A stretch of 64,000 bases of DNA from Rosellinia necatrix (taxonomy: Eukaryota > Ascomycota > Sordariomycetes > Xylariales > Xylariaceae), in assembly GCA_021209875.1 (NCBI GenBank), contig JAGYVD010000002.1, forward strand, positions 186,001 through 250,000. Reading direction: 5' to 3'. The notes beneath the pieces are model-generated. The model saw only the letters and a program-made list of their open reading frames with translations, did not search any database and had not been told where the DNA came from. Made by a program: the position numbers and the translations under genes. Below are positions 13,152-23,295 of this stretch, piece by piece; within the stretch, counting starts at the first letter, position 1, and each line of letters begins with the position of its first letter.

Positions 13152-13550
13152 AATAATAACAACAGCAACACCCGCCGGAACGCGCAGATGATACCGTACA
13201 AGATGGTGCGCCGGGGTTATGCGCAGCTGAACTTCACGGTGCTCGTGGACGAGGGGGAAGGAGAAGAAGAAGAAAAAAAAGAAAGGGGCGGCGGCGGCGG
13301 CGGCGGCGGGGGGGGACGAGGAGGAGACGAGGACGACGCGCCGCTGCCGCGGTTCCTGCTGCGGCGCGTACGGGGCGGCGGCAGTGGCGGCGGCGGCGGC
13401 GGACGGGAGCGCGGCGTCGTGTACGAGCACGACGCGCTGGAGTGGGCCACGCGGGCGCGCGCGGGGGAGATGCGCATGCGCGAGGGGCTGCGGAGGGTGC
13501 TGTTCGAGGGGCTGGCGTGGATGGAGAGCCTTGAGGGGGGGTTCTTTTGA
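11719..13550 (+). CDS. Nudix-fold protein with large low-complexity insertion
   Basis: Probably a member of the fungal Nudix hydrolase superfamily. After a short N-terminus comes LSVGVCIFRLHGKTLEPAVL, then the Nudix-box region WELPGGLVGEDD followed by AIDRLVREKTGL. The box is degenerate: the canonical REUxEE reads RLVREK, leaving one of the metal-binding glutamates, so hydrolase activity is doubtful. The fold's C-terminal part (GYAQLNFTVLVDE; EHDALEWATRARAGEMRM) appears only after about 300 residues rich in Gly, Ser, Asp and Asn, plus poly-Asn and poly-Gly runs. The first part reads in one frame to about 13083 and the last part in another frame ending at 13550, so an unrecognised short intron or a one-base error near 13000 must join them. 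The ATG at 11719 is my choice; the same frame is open back to 11383 through the polypurine tract, and 11761 is another candidate start. Confidence 0.65.
13121..13170 (+). repeat. CAA/AAT trinucleotide repeat encoding poly-Asn
   Basis: About ten uninterrupted CAA units continue into AAT and AAC units. In the frame of the C-terminal Nudix segment the block reads as about 14 asparagines; the other plus frames give Gln or Thr runs. It lies in the insertion that splits the Nudix fold. Confidence 0.9.
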
Positions 13551-16043
13551 GGGGAAGGACGGTCCTATTTTACTTACTTACCTACTTACTTACCTACCTT
13601 ACCTACCTACCGATCATTGATCGTGGTCTTTCTTGTGCTCTGGATGGTTGGGGGATATATCCCATCGGATTCTTGGTGAACCTGTTCATGGCTCCCTCGT
13701 TCGTCGCCGGAACCAATATGTGCTAGAACGGCGTTCGACCGTGGGTGTTTATATTCGATAGGTATCCATTTAGTCGGTAACTTGTGATGAAGAAGTAAGC
13801 TTCTCGGGATGCATCGTACGAGGCATGGTGAGTTGATATTTGCGGCGTAGTCCGGGCGTTGGCAAACGTTTCGTATGCCTTCTTGTCCGTGGTATGGATT
13901 GAGTTTATCAGGATCGGCGAGTCAGGATTCGGCTCGGAATTCATATCTACCCATAACATGCCGTGTACCCACTACAAGACAATTGGTTGATCTGAGAGGT
14001 TGCCTGTTTAGGAACGGATGGACGTCATCGTGGAACGGTACGAGCCCAGGGAGCAGGTACTGGTAGGGGGCTGCTGGGTTGACACACGTACCTACGCACA
14101 CTGGATATAGTACATACATATGTAGTGTACATACATACATACCTACATACATACCTACATACATTGAATATAGTAGTGTACATACATACCTAGGTAGGTA
14201 TGTAGGTAGTGTACAGACACGACTACATACAAGACATCTGTGCGGAAGTCTAATAGAAGACCCACACACTCCTTCTACCCGTATGCGCCGATGGGAGGTT
14301 TAAACGTACTGTAGAGTGCGGCTGGTAATCCGACCTTATTCTAGAAGTTATGTTTATATACTCTTAGGGATTACTGGGATGTTTTGATCTTATTGTGGAT
14401 GGACCGCGTCGTGGGCACCATATCCGGAAATTAGCACACAAAGCATACAAAGAGTAAACACAAAGACCGGATTTGAGTCACCCGAATGTGAAATAATAGA
14501 ATAAATGCTAGACAATGTCTGTTGCGCAGAGGTATATGAATGGGATCGGCCTGCTATAGTAGTGTAGTTCCTCGACATACATTGTTAACTAGTGTATACT
14601 ATATATGCCTATTATGCCAAATGGGGATTTCGGTCAGGATGAGTGGGTGGGTTAGATCCAATCAGACTAAGTACCAGTACACTATGTATGTGCATACATA
14701 CACATGTAACTGAACAGCACTAGCTTATTTGTTTTAAACAGGTTCATTAGGAACGACACACGCGGTGGGGAACCTGCAATACGAGATTCGACATCCCCAC
14801 AAGCCATTTCAGCCACACTATATAATGCTTGATTATGCTGTCTATCGCCTAAATACCTACCTACCTTTCCACCAAAGAAAGCTCCAGTCATCCTACCTAC
14901 GAAGAAGTAGATATTTAGATAAGTAGGTAAGCAGGAGAAATTGGGAGTATCCTAGAAGCCTTTCCATGGTCACTGCCGGTCTTATTATGTAGTAATTGCA
15001 TCTATACCAATGGCGCTACCTACTTAAGTAGGTATTATCTAGGTAGTGGGTGTCGAATACCTACCTACCTGCCTTGGGTGGTCAGAGTGGTATTGGATTC
15101 TACAACGAGCGTTGGACTGCTGTATGACGGTGGAGACATAACGGAGAGCGAGCGTTGGGTTGGCTGGTCGCGAGAGTCAGGTACTTGTCCCCCCTGCTGA
15201 TCTGCCTGTTGGAGAAAGTACCTACACTGCTAATTACTTGCTAATTACACTACTTGCATAATCGCCACCGTATGCACATTGCCTGCTTAGGCTTAGGTAG
15301 GCAGGTATACCACTTACCCACAACCTGCATCTCTGCTTCCTCGAAAGGGCTCGATCTGCATCCCCTGTTTTCATTGTCAGTCTCCTCATTTTTCCTTCCC
15401 TCCCTTCTCTCATATAAACCACTCAACTCGGTGTACGTGCCGGGACCCCCCTCGTTTTACACCCCCGCTCTTTTCGAACTGCCTGCCTGGTCCGTCCGAG
15501 CCAGACATAATTCGAACAGACGATTCCTCCGCACAACCTGTCGGAGTTGTGATTCGTCCTTGGCCACACTTCTCTCGTGTTGTCACGTCTGCTACTCTTT
15601 ATTTGCCCGGGCGGTTCCCGTCAATCGTTTCAACCCAACTCTCGTGAAGCCCGAAGGAGCCGGAGAGAGGTCATCGCTCGACTTGTTCCCCTCGCTACCA
15701 AGTCTCCTCTTCCACCGCGTCTGATACATCTGGCCTGGATTATTTGTATATACCGCAGCCTACGATAGACGACGTTTCGACCCCCCCAACCACTCGCGAC
15801 TTTGTCCGCTGAAACAAACAGAATAACATTTCCAGCAAGCAACCAGCACATCTCGCTTCCATCTCGCTTTCATCTCTCGCCCTTCGTTCATTCGCTCGCT
15901 TGCCCCTATTTAACTGCCCGTATATACTATTAGGGCCGTTTTGGCTGCGGAGATATTAATCGCCCGCGACCATAACTCTTTACCATACCTCTAAACACGT
16001 AATATCATAATACCAACCTTCAAACCCTTGATTAATAACCATC
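13551..16043. other. Intergenic with palindromic tetranucleotide blocks and CT-rich leader
   Basis: No supported gene. ACCT/ACTT/ACAT tetranucleotide blocks occur at 13570-13612, 14095-14215, 14850-14930 and 15009-15072. From about 15340 to 16040 the plus strand becomes pyrimidine-rich, as expected for the promoter and 5' leader of the cell-wall transglycosidase gene that starts at 16044. Confidence 0.55.
15017..15034. repeat. Perfect 18-base palindrome
   Basis: The sequence TACCTACTTAAGTAGGTA equals its own reverse complement over all 18 positions. It belongs to the ACCT/AGGT motif family scattered through the first part of the window and is followed by further ACCTACCT units at 15058-15072. 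Confidence 0.9.
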
Positions 16044-17522
16044 ATGGTGCGGTCCTTCTCGACCTTGGCCGCCCTGGCCTGCCTCGGCGCCTCCACCGTC
16101 CTCGCCCAGAGTATCCCGACTTGTTCGTTAACACAGAAATGTCCAGAGGCGACCCCTTGCTGCTCTCGTACGTCCCCTCTCGTCAGTCCCCTCGCTAGCC
16201 GCCGCACTCGGCTTCTCCTCGTAGCCCATGACTAACAAGAATTGTGCGCGTAGAGTATGGACAGTGTGGTGTCGGGGCCTACTGCCTCGGCGGCTGTGAT
16301 CCTCGGATGTCTTTCTCTCTCGATGCTTGTGTGCCGTCCCCAGTCTGCGAGGATAGGAAAATGCCCATGACGGATACAAGCCGCATAGTCGACGTGAGCA
16401 AGTATCTCGGCGACCCCTCCAAGGCCGACTGGGTGGCTCAAGGTGTCCCTCTGACCTACCAAAACAATGTCATCCTCACGATGCCGTCTCACTCGGTTGG
16501 CACCGTTCTGGCCTCGACCGTCTATATGTGGTACGGAACCGTCAAGGCGAGAATGAAGACCTCCAAGGACGCTGGTGTTGTTACAGCCTTTATCCTACTG
16601 AGTGACGTCAAGGACGAGATCGACTACGAATGGGTTGGCACCGAGCTGGATGTTGCCCAGACCAACTACTATTTCCAGGGCATCCCCAACTGTAAGCACC
16701 ATATCTATGACTTGTCAAGGTATACGCACTAGTTTCTGATCATCTATAGACCAACACTCGGGTAACATCAGCGTTTCCGCGAACACCAACACGGAGTGGC
16801 ACGATTACGAGATTAGGTGGACCCCGGAGAAGATTGAGTGGTACGTCGATGGCACCCTCGGACGCACCCAGTTGAAGTCGAAGACATGGAATGCGACGGC
16901 GAATCAATGGGACTTCCCTCAGACCCCTGCTCGTGTCCAACTGTCCATCTGGCCCGGAGGTGCCGATACGAATGGCGAAGGAACGATCGACTGGGCGGGC
17001 GGGCCTATCGATTGGGATAGTGACGCCATCAAGAAGGACAAGTATTACTACGCCTCGGTGGGTGAAGTCAGCATCGAATGCTATAAGGCGGACTCGGGAG
17101 CAGGCACGAACTCGGGAACAAGCTATACTTTTAACAGCTGGTTAGCCACCAACAATACCGTCATCGATGGTAATAAGAACACGATCCTCAAGTCGCTCCT
17201 CGGATCCGGGTTAAACATGGATGCCGACTACCCTCACACGACTGGCGCGCAGACTTCCTTGGAGGTCGTCCCGGGCTTAAGCGGCGGTGGCGTTGGCACA
17301 AACGGCCAAGCAGCTGGCGACGCGCAAGCCGGAGGCAGCTCCGGCAACAGTGGTGGTGCTGCCCCGGATGGTGGTGCATCCGAATGCAACGACGGCTTCT
17401 CGCAAGACTGTAGTGTAGGTTCAGGCAGCAACCCCGAGAACCAGGGAACTCGACAGGAACACGTGTTGGGCGCCAGTGCTTTCGCAGCTCTCATCGCTGT
17501 TGGAGGCATGCTCTGGCTGTAG
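16044..17522 (+). CDS. GPI-anchored Crh-type cell-wall transglycosidase (GH16)
   Basis: Member of the Crh1/Utr2 family of glycoside hydrolase family 16, which in yeast and Aspergillus cross-links chitin to beta-glucan in the cell wall. Exons are inferred at 16044-16167, 16254-16691 and 16750-17522, giving 444 residues. Residues 1-21 form a clear signal peptide ending at Ala-Gln. A cysteine-rich N-terminal segment (about 26-73, including CSLTQKCPEATPCCS) resembles the chitin-binding-like region of this family. The catalytic motif DEIDYEW supplies the nucleophile and acid/base, Glu163 and Glu167. The C-terminus has a Gly/Ser/Ala-rich linker, then an Asn/Gly-rich stretch and a hydrophobic tail (about 429-444) with no charged end, as in GPI-anchored proteins. 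Both introns have normal donors (GTACGT, GTAAGC). The gene looks intact. Confidence 0.93.
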
Positions 17523-20500
17523 AGGGGCCATACTCGTATAGGTCGGGCCTGGGGCGGCAAAAACATTTTCGACATTCAGCTATATATATCTTTATTCCAT
17601 CCCCCGACGATTCAACGAAAGCAAAACATGTATTCGTCTTAATCATGCGGTGGCATTTTGGGAGTGGCGTATAATCCGAGGCATACGGTTGGAATAGGAT
17701 GAAATTTTTTGATGTTAATATATATGCTAGGGGATTTAATGGCAAGAAATGCCGTCCGTTCCTTATAGGTGACGAATATGATGTACGCAAGCTGCTAAAA
17801 ATAAAGTTGCCTTATCTACCACTAATGATGGATGATTGGTTGTCACGATCTGACTTACAGGGTATGAATGAGGCTAGGGAGGTGAGATTTTTCTTGGGGG
17901 CTTTGGGTTTGCTTTGATGGACCAGCAAACTCGTAGCAAACAGGTGACAGTACCCAACTATGATGATACTTTATACACGACGCCAGAGGAACATGCAACT
18001 GGACGCTGCTATACTACCTACCCGCGGACAATAAGTGGCGGTTACAGATTGCTCCTGTGGCGGGCATGGCGCATATCGCATATCCACAACATGAAGCCCC
18101 GGCGGCCCACTGCATGACGCATACAGAGGACATTTCGCTCACAGCGATTCCAAGCGCGCGTGGAGAGCAGGGTAGCATAGAACCCGGCCGGCACCTGGGG
18201 AACAAACTACCTTAGGTATTGCCGTGGGGGGGGGGTATGATAGATACTTAAGTCATGAGCAAGTTGTATGCGTCGAGTTAGAGGAGAGGAGGAGGGGAGG
18301 CCGGGGGTAGGGGGGAAGGCTGCTAAAGCGGATTCTTTTCGACATAGTTATCCTGACCTTTCCCCAGATTACACGTCCCACTGCGAACGACCCTCACACA
18401 AAATAGGTAGGGCGCGAGACTGGAGATATGTGAACAAAATCAGTCTTTCGGCGCAAGTCGCGTGTTAGACATGCATGCATGCCTGCCTGCCTGCCTTTCA
18501 TTCATACGTGTGTGTGTGTGTGGCATGTAATGTATACACACACCTAGTTATCTTTTACAGTGGTTGGTGTCTTTGATATAGGGAAGGGTGTCGGACACAT
18601 GCAGTACCTTGTCCCGCCGGGGGGTAAACTATAAAAACAAACAATTAATTCTCAACCACCCCGATCCCAATTGACGTTGAACATTGGACCCGCGAAAAAA
18701 AAAAAAAAAAAAAAAAAAGAGATGACGTCGCACGAAAAGATGGGAAAAATTGCCGTTTCCGGGAGGTGACTTGAATGGCGACGAGTCGGTCGTCTCGGGC
18801 CGACTTTTTTCGTAGTGGCGGCCGTTGATCGTCATGTGTGCCCCATGGAAGTCTGTCTACCTACCTATCCGTGGGGAGGAGGTTTAAGCTGCCCCTTCCT
18901 TCTCTGCCCTTCTGCTTGCGTTGAGGTTAGGTCCGTGGGGGTCAGATGCTTCGGGGGGAGTTCCTGTCGGTCAGCTTCTAAAGTTGCTTGTTGCGTCTTT
19001 CCCTTGATACCTACTACTACCTATATTTGTATGTATGTGTGTATGTATGTATGTATATAGTAGTCTATGCAACTGAGTTCTGTTTTACCGCTGGCGCTTA
19101 TGTGAGGCTGGCTGAGAGGCTGATGGATGGGCAGGATAACCAACCAGTGTTGATATAGTCAATTGGTGGTTTCAAGTATAAGCCTGTGCAACTCGATGTT
19201 GATACTATAAAGATCGTTCGCTGGTTCGTGATCTAAATCGATTTTTGAGTTCCGGGTTGTTGGGAATAGCTATGCATACCAAGGCATCTTACGCCGTCCC
19301 ATTCGTTCGCTACAACCCTATCGATTTGAACTGCCAGGCTGTGATGTGACCATGGCGGACATCACGGGAGGTAGGCGATTTTACCTGGGGAGTGACAGGG
19401 ACCGAAGGGATCTGCACTGCGGCCTGCTGGTGGCCAGTCCCGCTGTCGCCAAGCACACATGCGCCCTGTATCGTGCGGTGCCGTAGGCCTGTTAGGTAAC
19501 CCAACCGTTCGCCCACGGCCAATCAATCTCATCTCAGCCGGCGGCGGCTGGAACTGTGGCAGGTTACCACCGAAGTTTGGGGGAGAGAAACTACCACCTA
19601 CCTTAATCTGCCCAGGGGCAATGTCTTATGCCGTAAGCTAGATGGGCAGGTACGGGCAACGCGCAGGCAGGATGGGGTTATACAGCATATGTATTGTAGA
19701 ACCCTAAGTAGTCTATTTGCGACTTGCACTACCCCAGGTAGGTAGGTTGAGGAGTCGAGTCTCCCTTCCAGATACCCCGTGCCCAGCCACGCTAGGCGTG
19801 TTGTGGCAGCAGGTTGTGGTAATTATAGGCTGGAGGTGACTTGCGATTCCCGCCCGGCCCCTGACAGCCCGCATGGGGGCGTCAAACTTCAAACAGCCAA
19901 AGGGAGGGCGGCATGAAGCGTTGATCGTGGTTCGTGGCGATCCCCGGGTGGACGAGAAAAGGCAGGAAGAAGAAAAGAGGATAGACGAGAAGAGGAGGAT
20001 AAATACCGACGATCTTCCCGTTCTTGAGACCCGTTGTAGTCATCATCTGCTTCTGCTTCTAAGATCGTCCGCACACTCCTTCGTTCTCTACTCCGCCCTC
20101 GACTGGTTCGGATCAAAGGTATCAATCACACCGATACAACCTACAACTTGAATTGTGCTTGTTTGTTCCTGCTTTGCTGTGCATAGCCTGTCTGTTTGTA
20201 AGTAAGTAATGCCCTGCCTCCCTCCCTGTCCTCCTGATATGAAGCATCCTTGTTTCCCGAGTCATCTGAACTATCCACCGTCAGCCGGTGCTAATAATAT
20301 CATTGAACAGAGAATCCGCCGCGCATTCTTTATATCATATCATTGTACATAATTGCCTGGGGCAATCCACAAAGAGAAAGGGTCTAACGGAACGAACAAA
20401 CCCGATATTGTCGGGTTATTGTGAGGGGAACCCTTTATTGTCATAAAAAGAAAGCGATAAATCATTGTATTGTCACCAAGGACAAATCGATACGTTTGAC

Positions 20501-20711
20501 CGCCAAAAAGTTCGAAGCCAGAGCTATAAAACAGCAACGCCCACTCAATACCTACGCGTTATCTCCCGCATCATCATCGTATAACTACGAAGTACACAAG
20601 CTTGTCACACCGACGCTACCTACTTATCGACATTTGATTGCTCGAACCTTATTTGCATAATAAACCCCACTAGCCATATCCAACGGTTTCAATTCCCAAA
20701 CAACAGACACA
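17523..20711. other. Intergenic between transglycosidase and lactonase-like genes
   Basis: About 3.2 kb without a supported gene. It holds tetranucleotide repeats (TGCC/TGCA near 18473-18497, TGTA near 19029-19060), a 24-base A run at 18695-18718 and an ACCT block near 19735. The last few hundred bases are the probable promoter of the lactonase-like gene. Confidence 0.5.
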
Positions 20712-21893
20712 ATGCGTCATACTTTCACCTCCCTCCTCGCGCTCGCCAGCATGGCCGCCGCAGCCCCAGCCAAGGCAATCGCCCGCCAAGGCGGCGCCTT
20801 CGACCTCCTCGTCGGCGGGCCCTCGCAGATCCTGACGGCGCGGTTCGAGAACAACGCATTCCAGATCATCAACAAGAACTTCACGGCCGGCTCGGCACCG
20901 AGCTGGCTGCGGTACAAGGACTCGACCAGCACGCTCTACGCCGTGAACGAGAACGGTGCGGACCTCAACACCTTCACGCTGAAGCGCGACGACGCCGCCC
21001 TGAACCCGGCGTACGACAGCTCCGCCACGGGCTCCGCGGGCGTCGTCTTCCTCGAGTTCAACAAGGACCAGACCCGCATGGTCGGCGCCGCGTACGGCAG
21101 CGAGATGATCGACATCTGGGACACCTCGGCGACGGGCGCGCCGAAGCTGCTCAAGCAGATCAAGATCGCCGGCCCCGTCGGCCCGGACCAGACGGCACAC
21201 CACCCGCACCAGGCCATCGTCGACCCGACGGGAGCATTCATGGTCATCCCGGACCTCGGCGGCGACCAGCTGCTCGTACTCGACATGCAGAACGACAAGC
21301 TCGACATCACCAATTCGGTCTCGCTCGCGGCCGGGTCGGGCCCCCGCCATGGTAGCTTCATCCGCGCGTCGGACGACAAGACGTTCTTCGTGGTCGCGAC
21401 GGAGCTAAGCAACCTTGTGGTGCTGTACGAGGCCGTGTACGGTGGGGCCGAGGGCATCGCGTTCAAGTACATTTCGGAGCAGAGCACGTACGGCACGTCG
21501 CCACCAGCCAACGAGTCCACCGCCGCCGCCGGCGAGGTCCTGGTCGCCGCCAACTCGCGCGACGTCTACGTCTCGAACCGCCTCTCGGGCGACGCATCTG
21601 ACAGCATCGCGCACTTCGTCTTCGACGCGGCGGCACCCGGGCTCACCTTCGCTGCCTCCGTCCCCACCACCGGCATCCTGCCGCGCAGCATGGGCTTCAG
21701 CAGCGACGCCGACCAGACCATCCTCTTCGTCGCCAACCAGGGCGGGCAGAACGGCCTCATTGCCCTCGCCCGCGCTGCCGACTCCGGGGAGCTCGCCGCC
21801 ACCCCGCTCGGCGTGCTCGCGAACTCCGACCTCGTCCCCGAGGGCTCGCAGGCTTCGGAGAACGTTGGGCCTCAGTTTGTTGCTGCCCTTTAA
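20712..21893 (+). CDS. Secreted beta-propeller lactonase / carboxymuconate cyclase-like protein
   Basis: Single-exon gene of 393 residues, extremely G+C-rich at third codon positions. Residues 1-18 or so (MRHTFTSLLALASMAAAA) form a signal peptide, followed by a possible basic processing site near AIARQ, so the protein is probably secreted. The body matches the pattern of seven-bladed beta-propeller lactonases (6-phosphogluconolactonase / 3-carboxy-cis,cis-muconate lactonizing family): repeated blades with phrases such as SWLRYKDSTSTLYAVNENG, AHHPHQAIVDPTGAFMVIPD, GSGPRHGSF and LPRSMGFSSDADQTILFVAN. The HPHQ and GPRH segments are the usual conserved loops. The substrate cannot be read from sequence; secreted fungal members are mostly uncharacterised. 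The ATG at 20712 is the first in frame and gives the signal peptide. Confidence 0.88.
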   Translation: MRHTFTSLLALASMAAAAPAKAIARQGGAFDLLVGGPSQILTARFENNAFQIINKNFTAGSAPSWLRYKDSTSTLYAVNENGADLNTFTLKRDDAALNPAYDSSATGSAGVVFLEFNKDQTRMVGAAYGSEMIDIWDTSATGAPKLLKQIKIAGPVGPDQTAHHPHQAIVDPTGAFMVIPDLGGDQLLVLDMQNDKLDITNSVSLAAGSGPRHGSFIRASDDKTFFVVATELSNLVVLYEAVYGGAEGIAFKYISEQSTYGTSPPANESTAAAGEVLVAANSRDVYVSNRLSGDASDSIAHFVFDAAAPGLTFAASVPTTGILPRSMGFSSDADQTILFVANQGGQNGLIALARAADSGELAATPLGVLANSDLVPEGSQASENVGPQFVAAL

Positions 21894-23295
21894 CTTGATG
21901 AAAAATAATCAAAAAAGCAACGGACAGAAAAAGAAGAACGAGAAATAGTTATATATATGTTACGCCAGACATTTTTCGACAGCTTCGCGAAGCTTTTTTT
22001 TTTTTTTTTGTCTCCAGGAGAGCGGGCTAGGGGTCAGGCGAAGGGGGGTTATGTGCATAGATCGGCGTTAGGTTTCTCCAAGGGAATTTTGCCGATGAAT
22101 GCATGCGCAGTAGCTAGCCATTACATAGTCAATTGAAATGAAAAATTTCCTTTCTTCTTTAATACCCTGATGAGCTAATTTAATTTTTTGTTTGTGTTTG
22201 GTAAATGAGGGTATATGAAGTATTGAGCATTTTTAACTCGGTGCTTAACCAATTGGTCCAGACTCTGGTTTCACGATGGCTTCTGACTACCTGCTCGCGC
22301 GGGGTATAATGTAGGAGACATCGTGGCTGTCGTCGTCGGGGCTAAGGGATTTTCGATTGATTCGGGCCTCCTCCGCGTTATCCGTTCGTGGAGACTTCAC
22401 GATATAGCGGTATCAAATACCTACTTCGTATACAATCAATGGATTATCTTAGGTACTCGATACCTACCTACACTTGCTGTTATAACCACCATGTTGTTTA
22501 TAGTTTACCTCCTACATACCCGCTTTGACCCCCTCCCCCATTAGGAGGGGCCAATTGAAGGTTCGCCGGATTCCACCCCCATCGAATCTCGCGAATCGGG
22601 ATGCAGCCGATGCTAAGCACGGCAGCCCGCACAACTTGTGTTGCGTCACAGCTCCCAGACTGGCCCCACAGTTCCCCGCGCCAGAACCCTCAAGCTTCGG
22701 CTTTACATCCCGCGAGGATACGGGGTAGGTAGTACCTAGGTATGTAGGTACCTACCCGTGTACACAGGTCCTTCTTTGCTACTAAGGTACCTTGATGGGC
22801 TGGGTCCCGTTTCGGAATTGGGTTCTAACATCTAATCTGTCTAGTCTATGGAGTAAACGGCATCCTGGAACCTTGGGGGTTTCTACCCGACGACTTCGTA
22901 AACGACATTTATGGACTCTAGGTAAAATCTCAAGTTTGAATAGGCTGGCTGTTATTTTATTTTATTTTTTTATTTTATTTTATTCCAAACGAGACTGGAG
23001 AACTTTGAAGCCTACGTTTTACTAACTGGTCTCTTTTGCGTGTAAGTGAGCTTTTGATCGGCCACGCGATGGGACGGACGAGTGCCCTGCCTTTGCGATT
23101 GGGTTACTATCCTCCTCAACCCCGCTACCTCTACGTTACCCACGACACGAGTGCCACAGTTGCACTCGCCCATGTCCTATCTAGCATAATTCGGATCATC
23201 AACGTCGACGGGATTTTTAAATAACATCGTATTATTTTTTTTTAGCAGTGGGGATAAGGGGCGAGGAACGAGATAAAATAAATACCCGCCCGAGA
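21894..23295. other. Intergenic between lactonase-like and dehydratase genes
   Basis: No supported gene. The start is A-rich 3' untranslated sequence with a 17-base T run near 21992-22008. At 22721-22759 there is a hairpin-forming ACCT/AGGT block, and at 22954-22985 a TTTTA repeat. The end is the probable promoter of the dehydratase gene. Confidence 0.5.
22721..22759. repeat. Inverted repeat of the ACCT/AGGT family
   Basis: GGGTAGGTA at 22723-22731 is mirrored by TACCTACCC at 22749-22757, with further ACCTAGGT palindromic sequence between them. A stem-loop is possible on either strand. Confidence 0.8.

Noticed and set aside
20670..21350. 226-codon minus-strand frame over the lactonase-like gene
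   Set aside because: Antisense shadow of a G+C-biased gene, with Val/Glu/Arg-rich translation and no domain.
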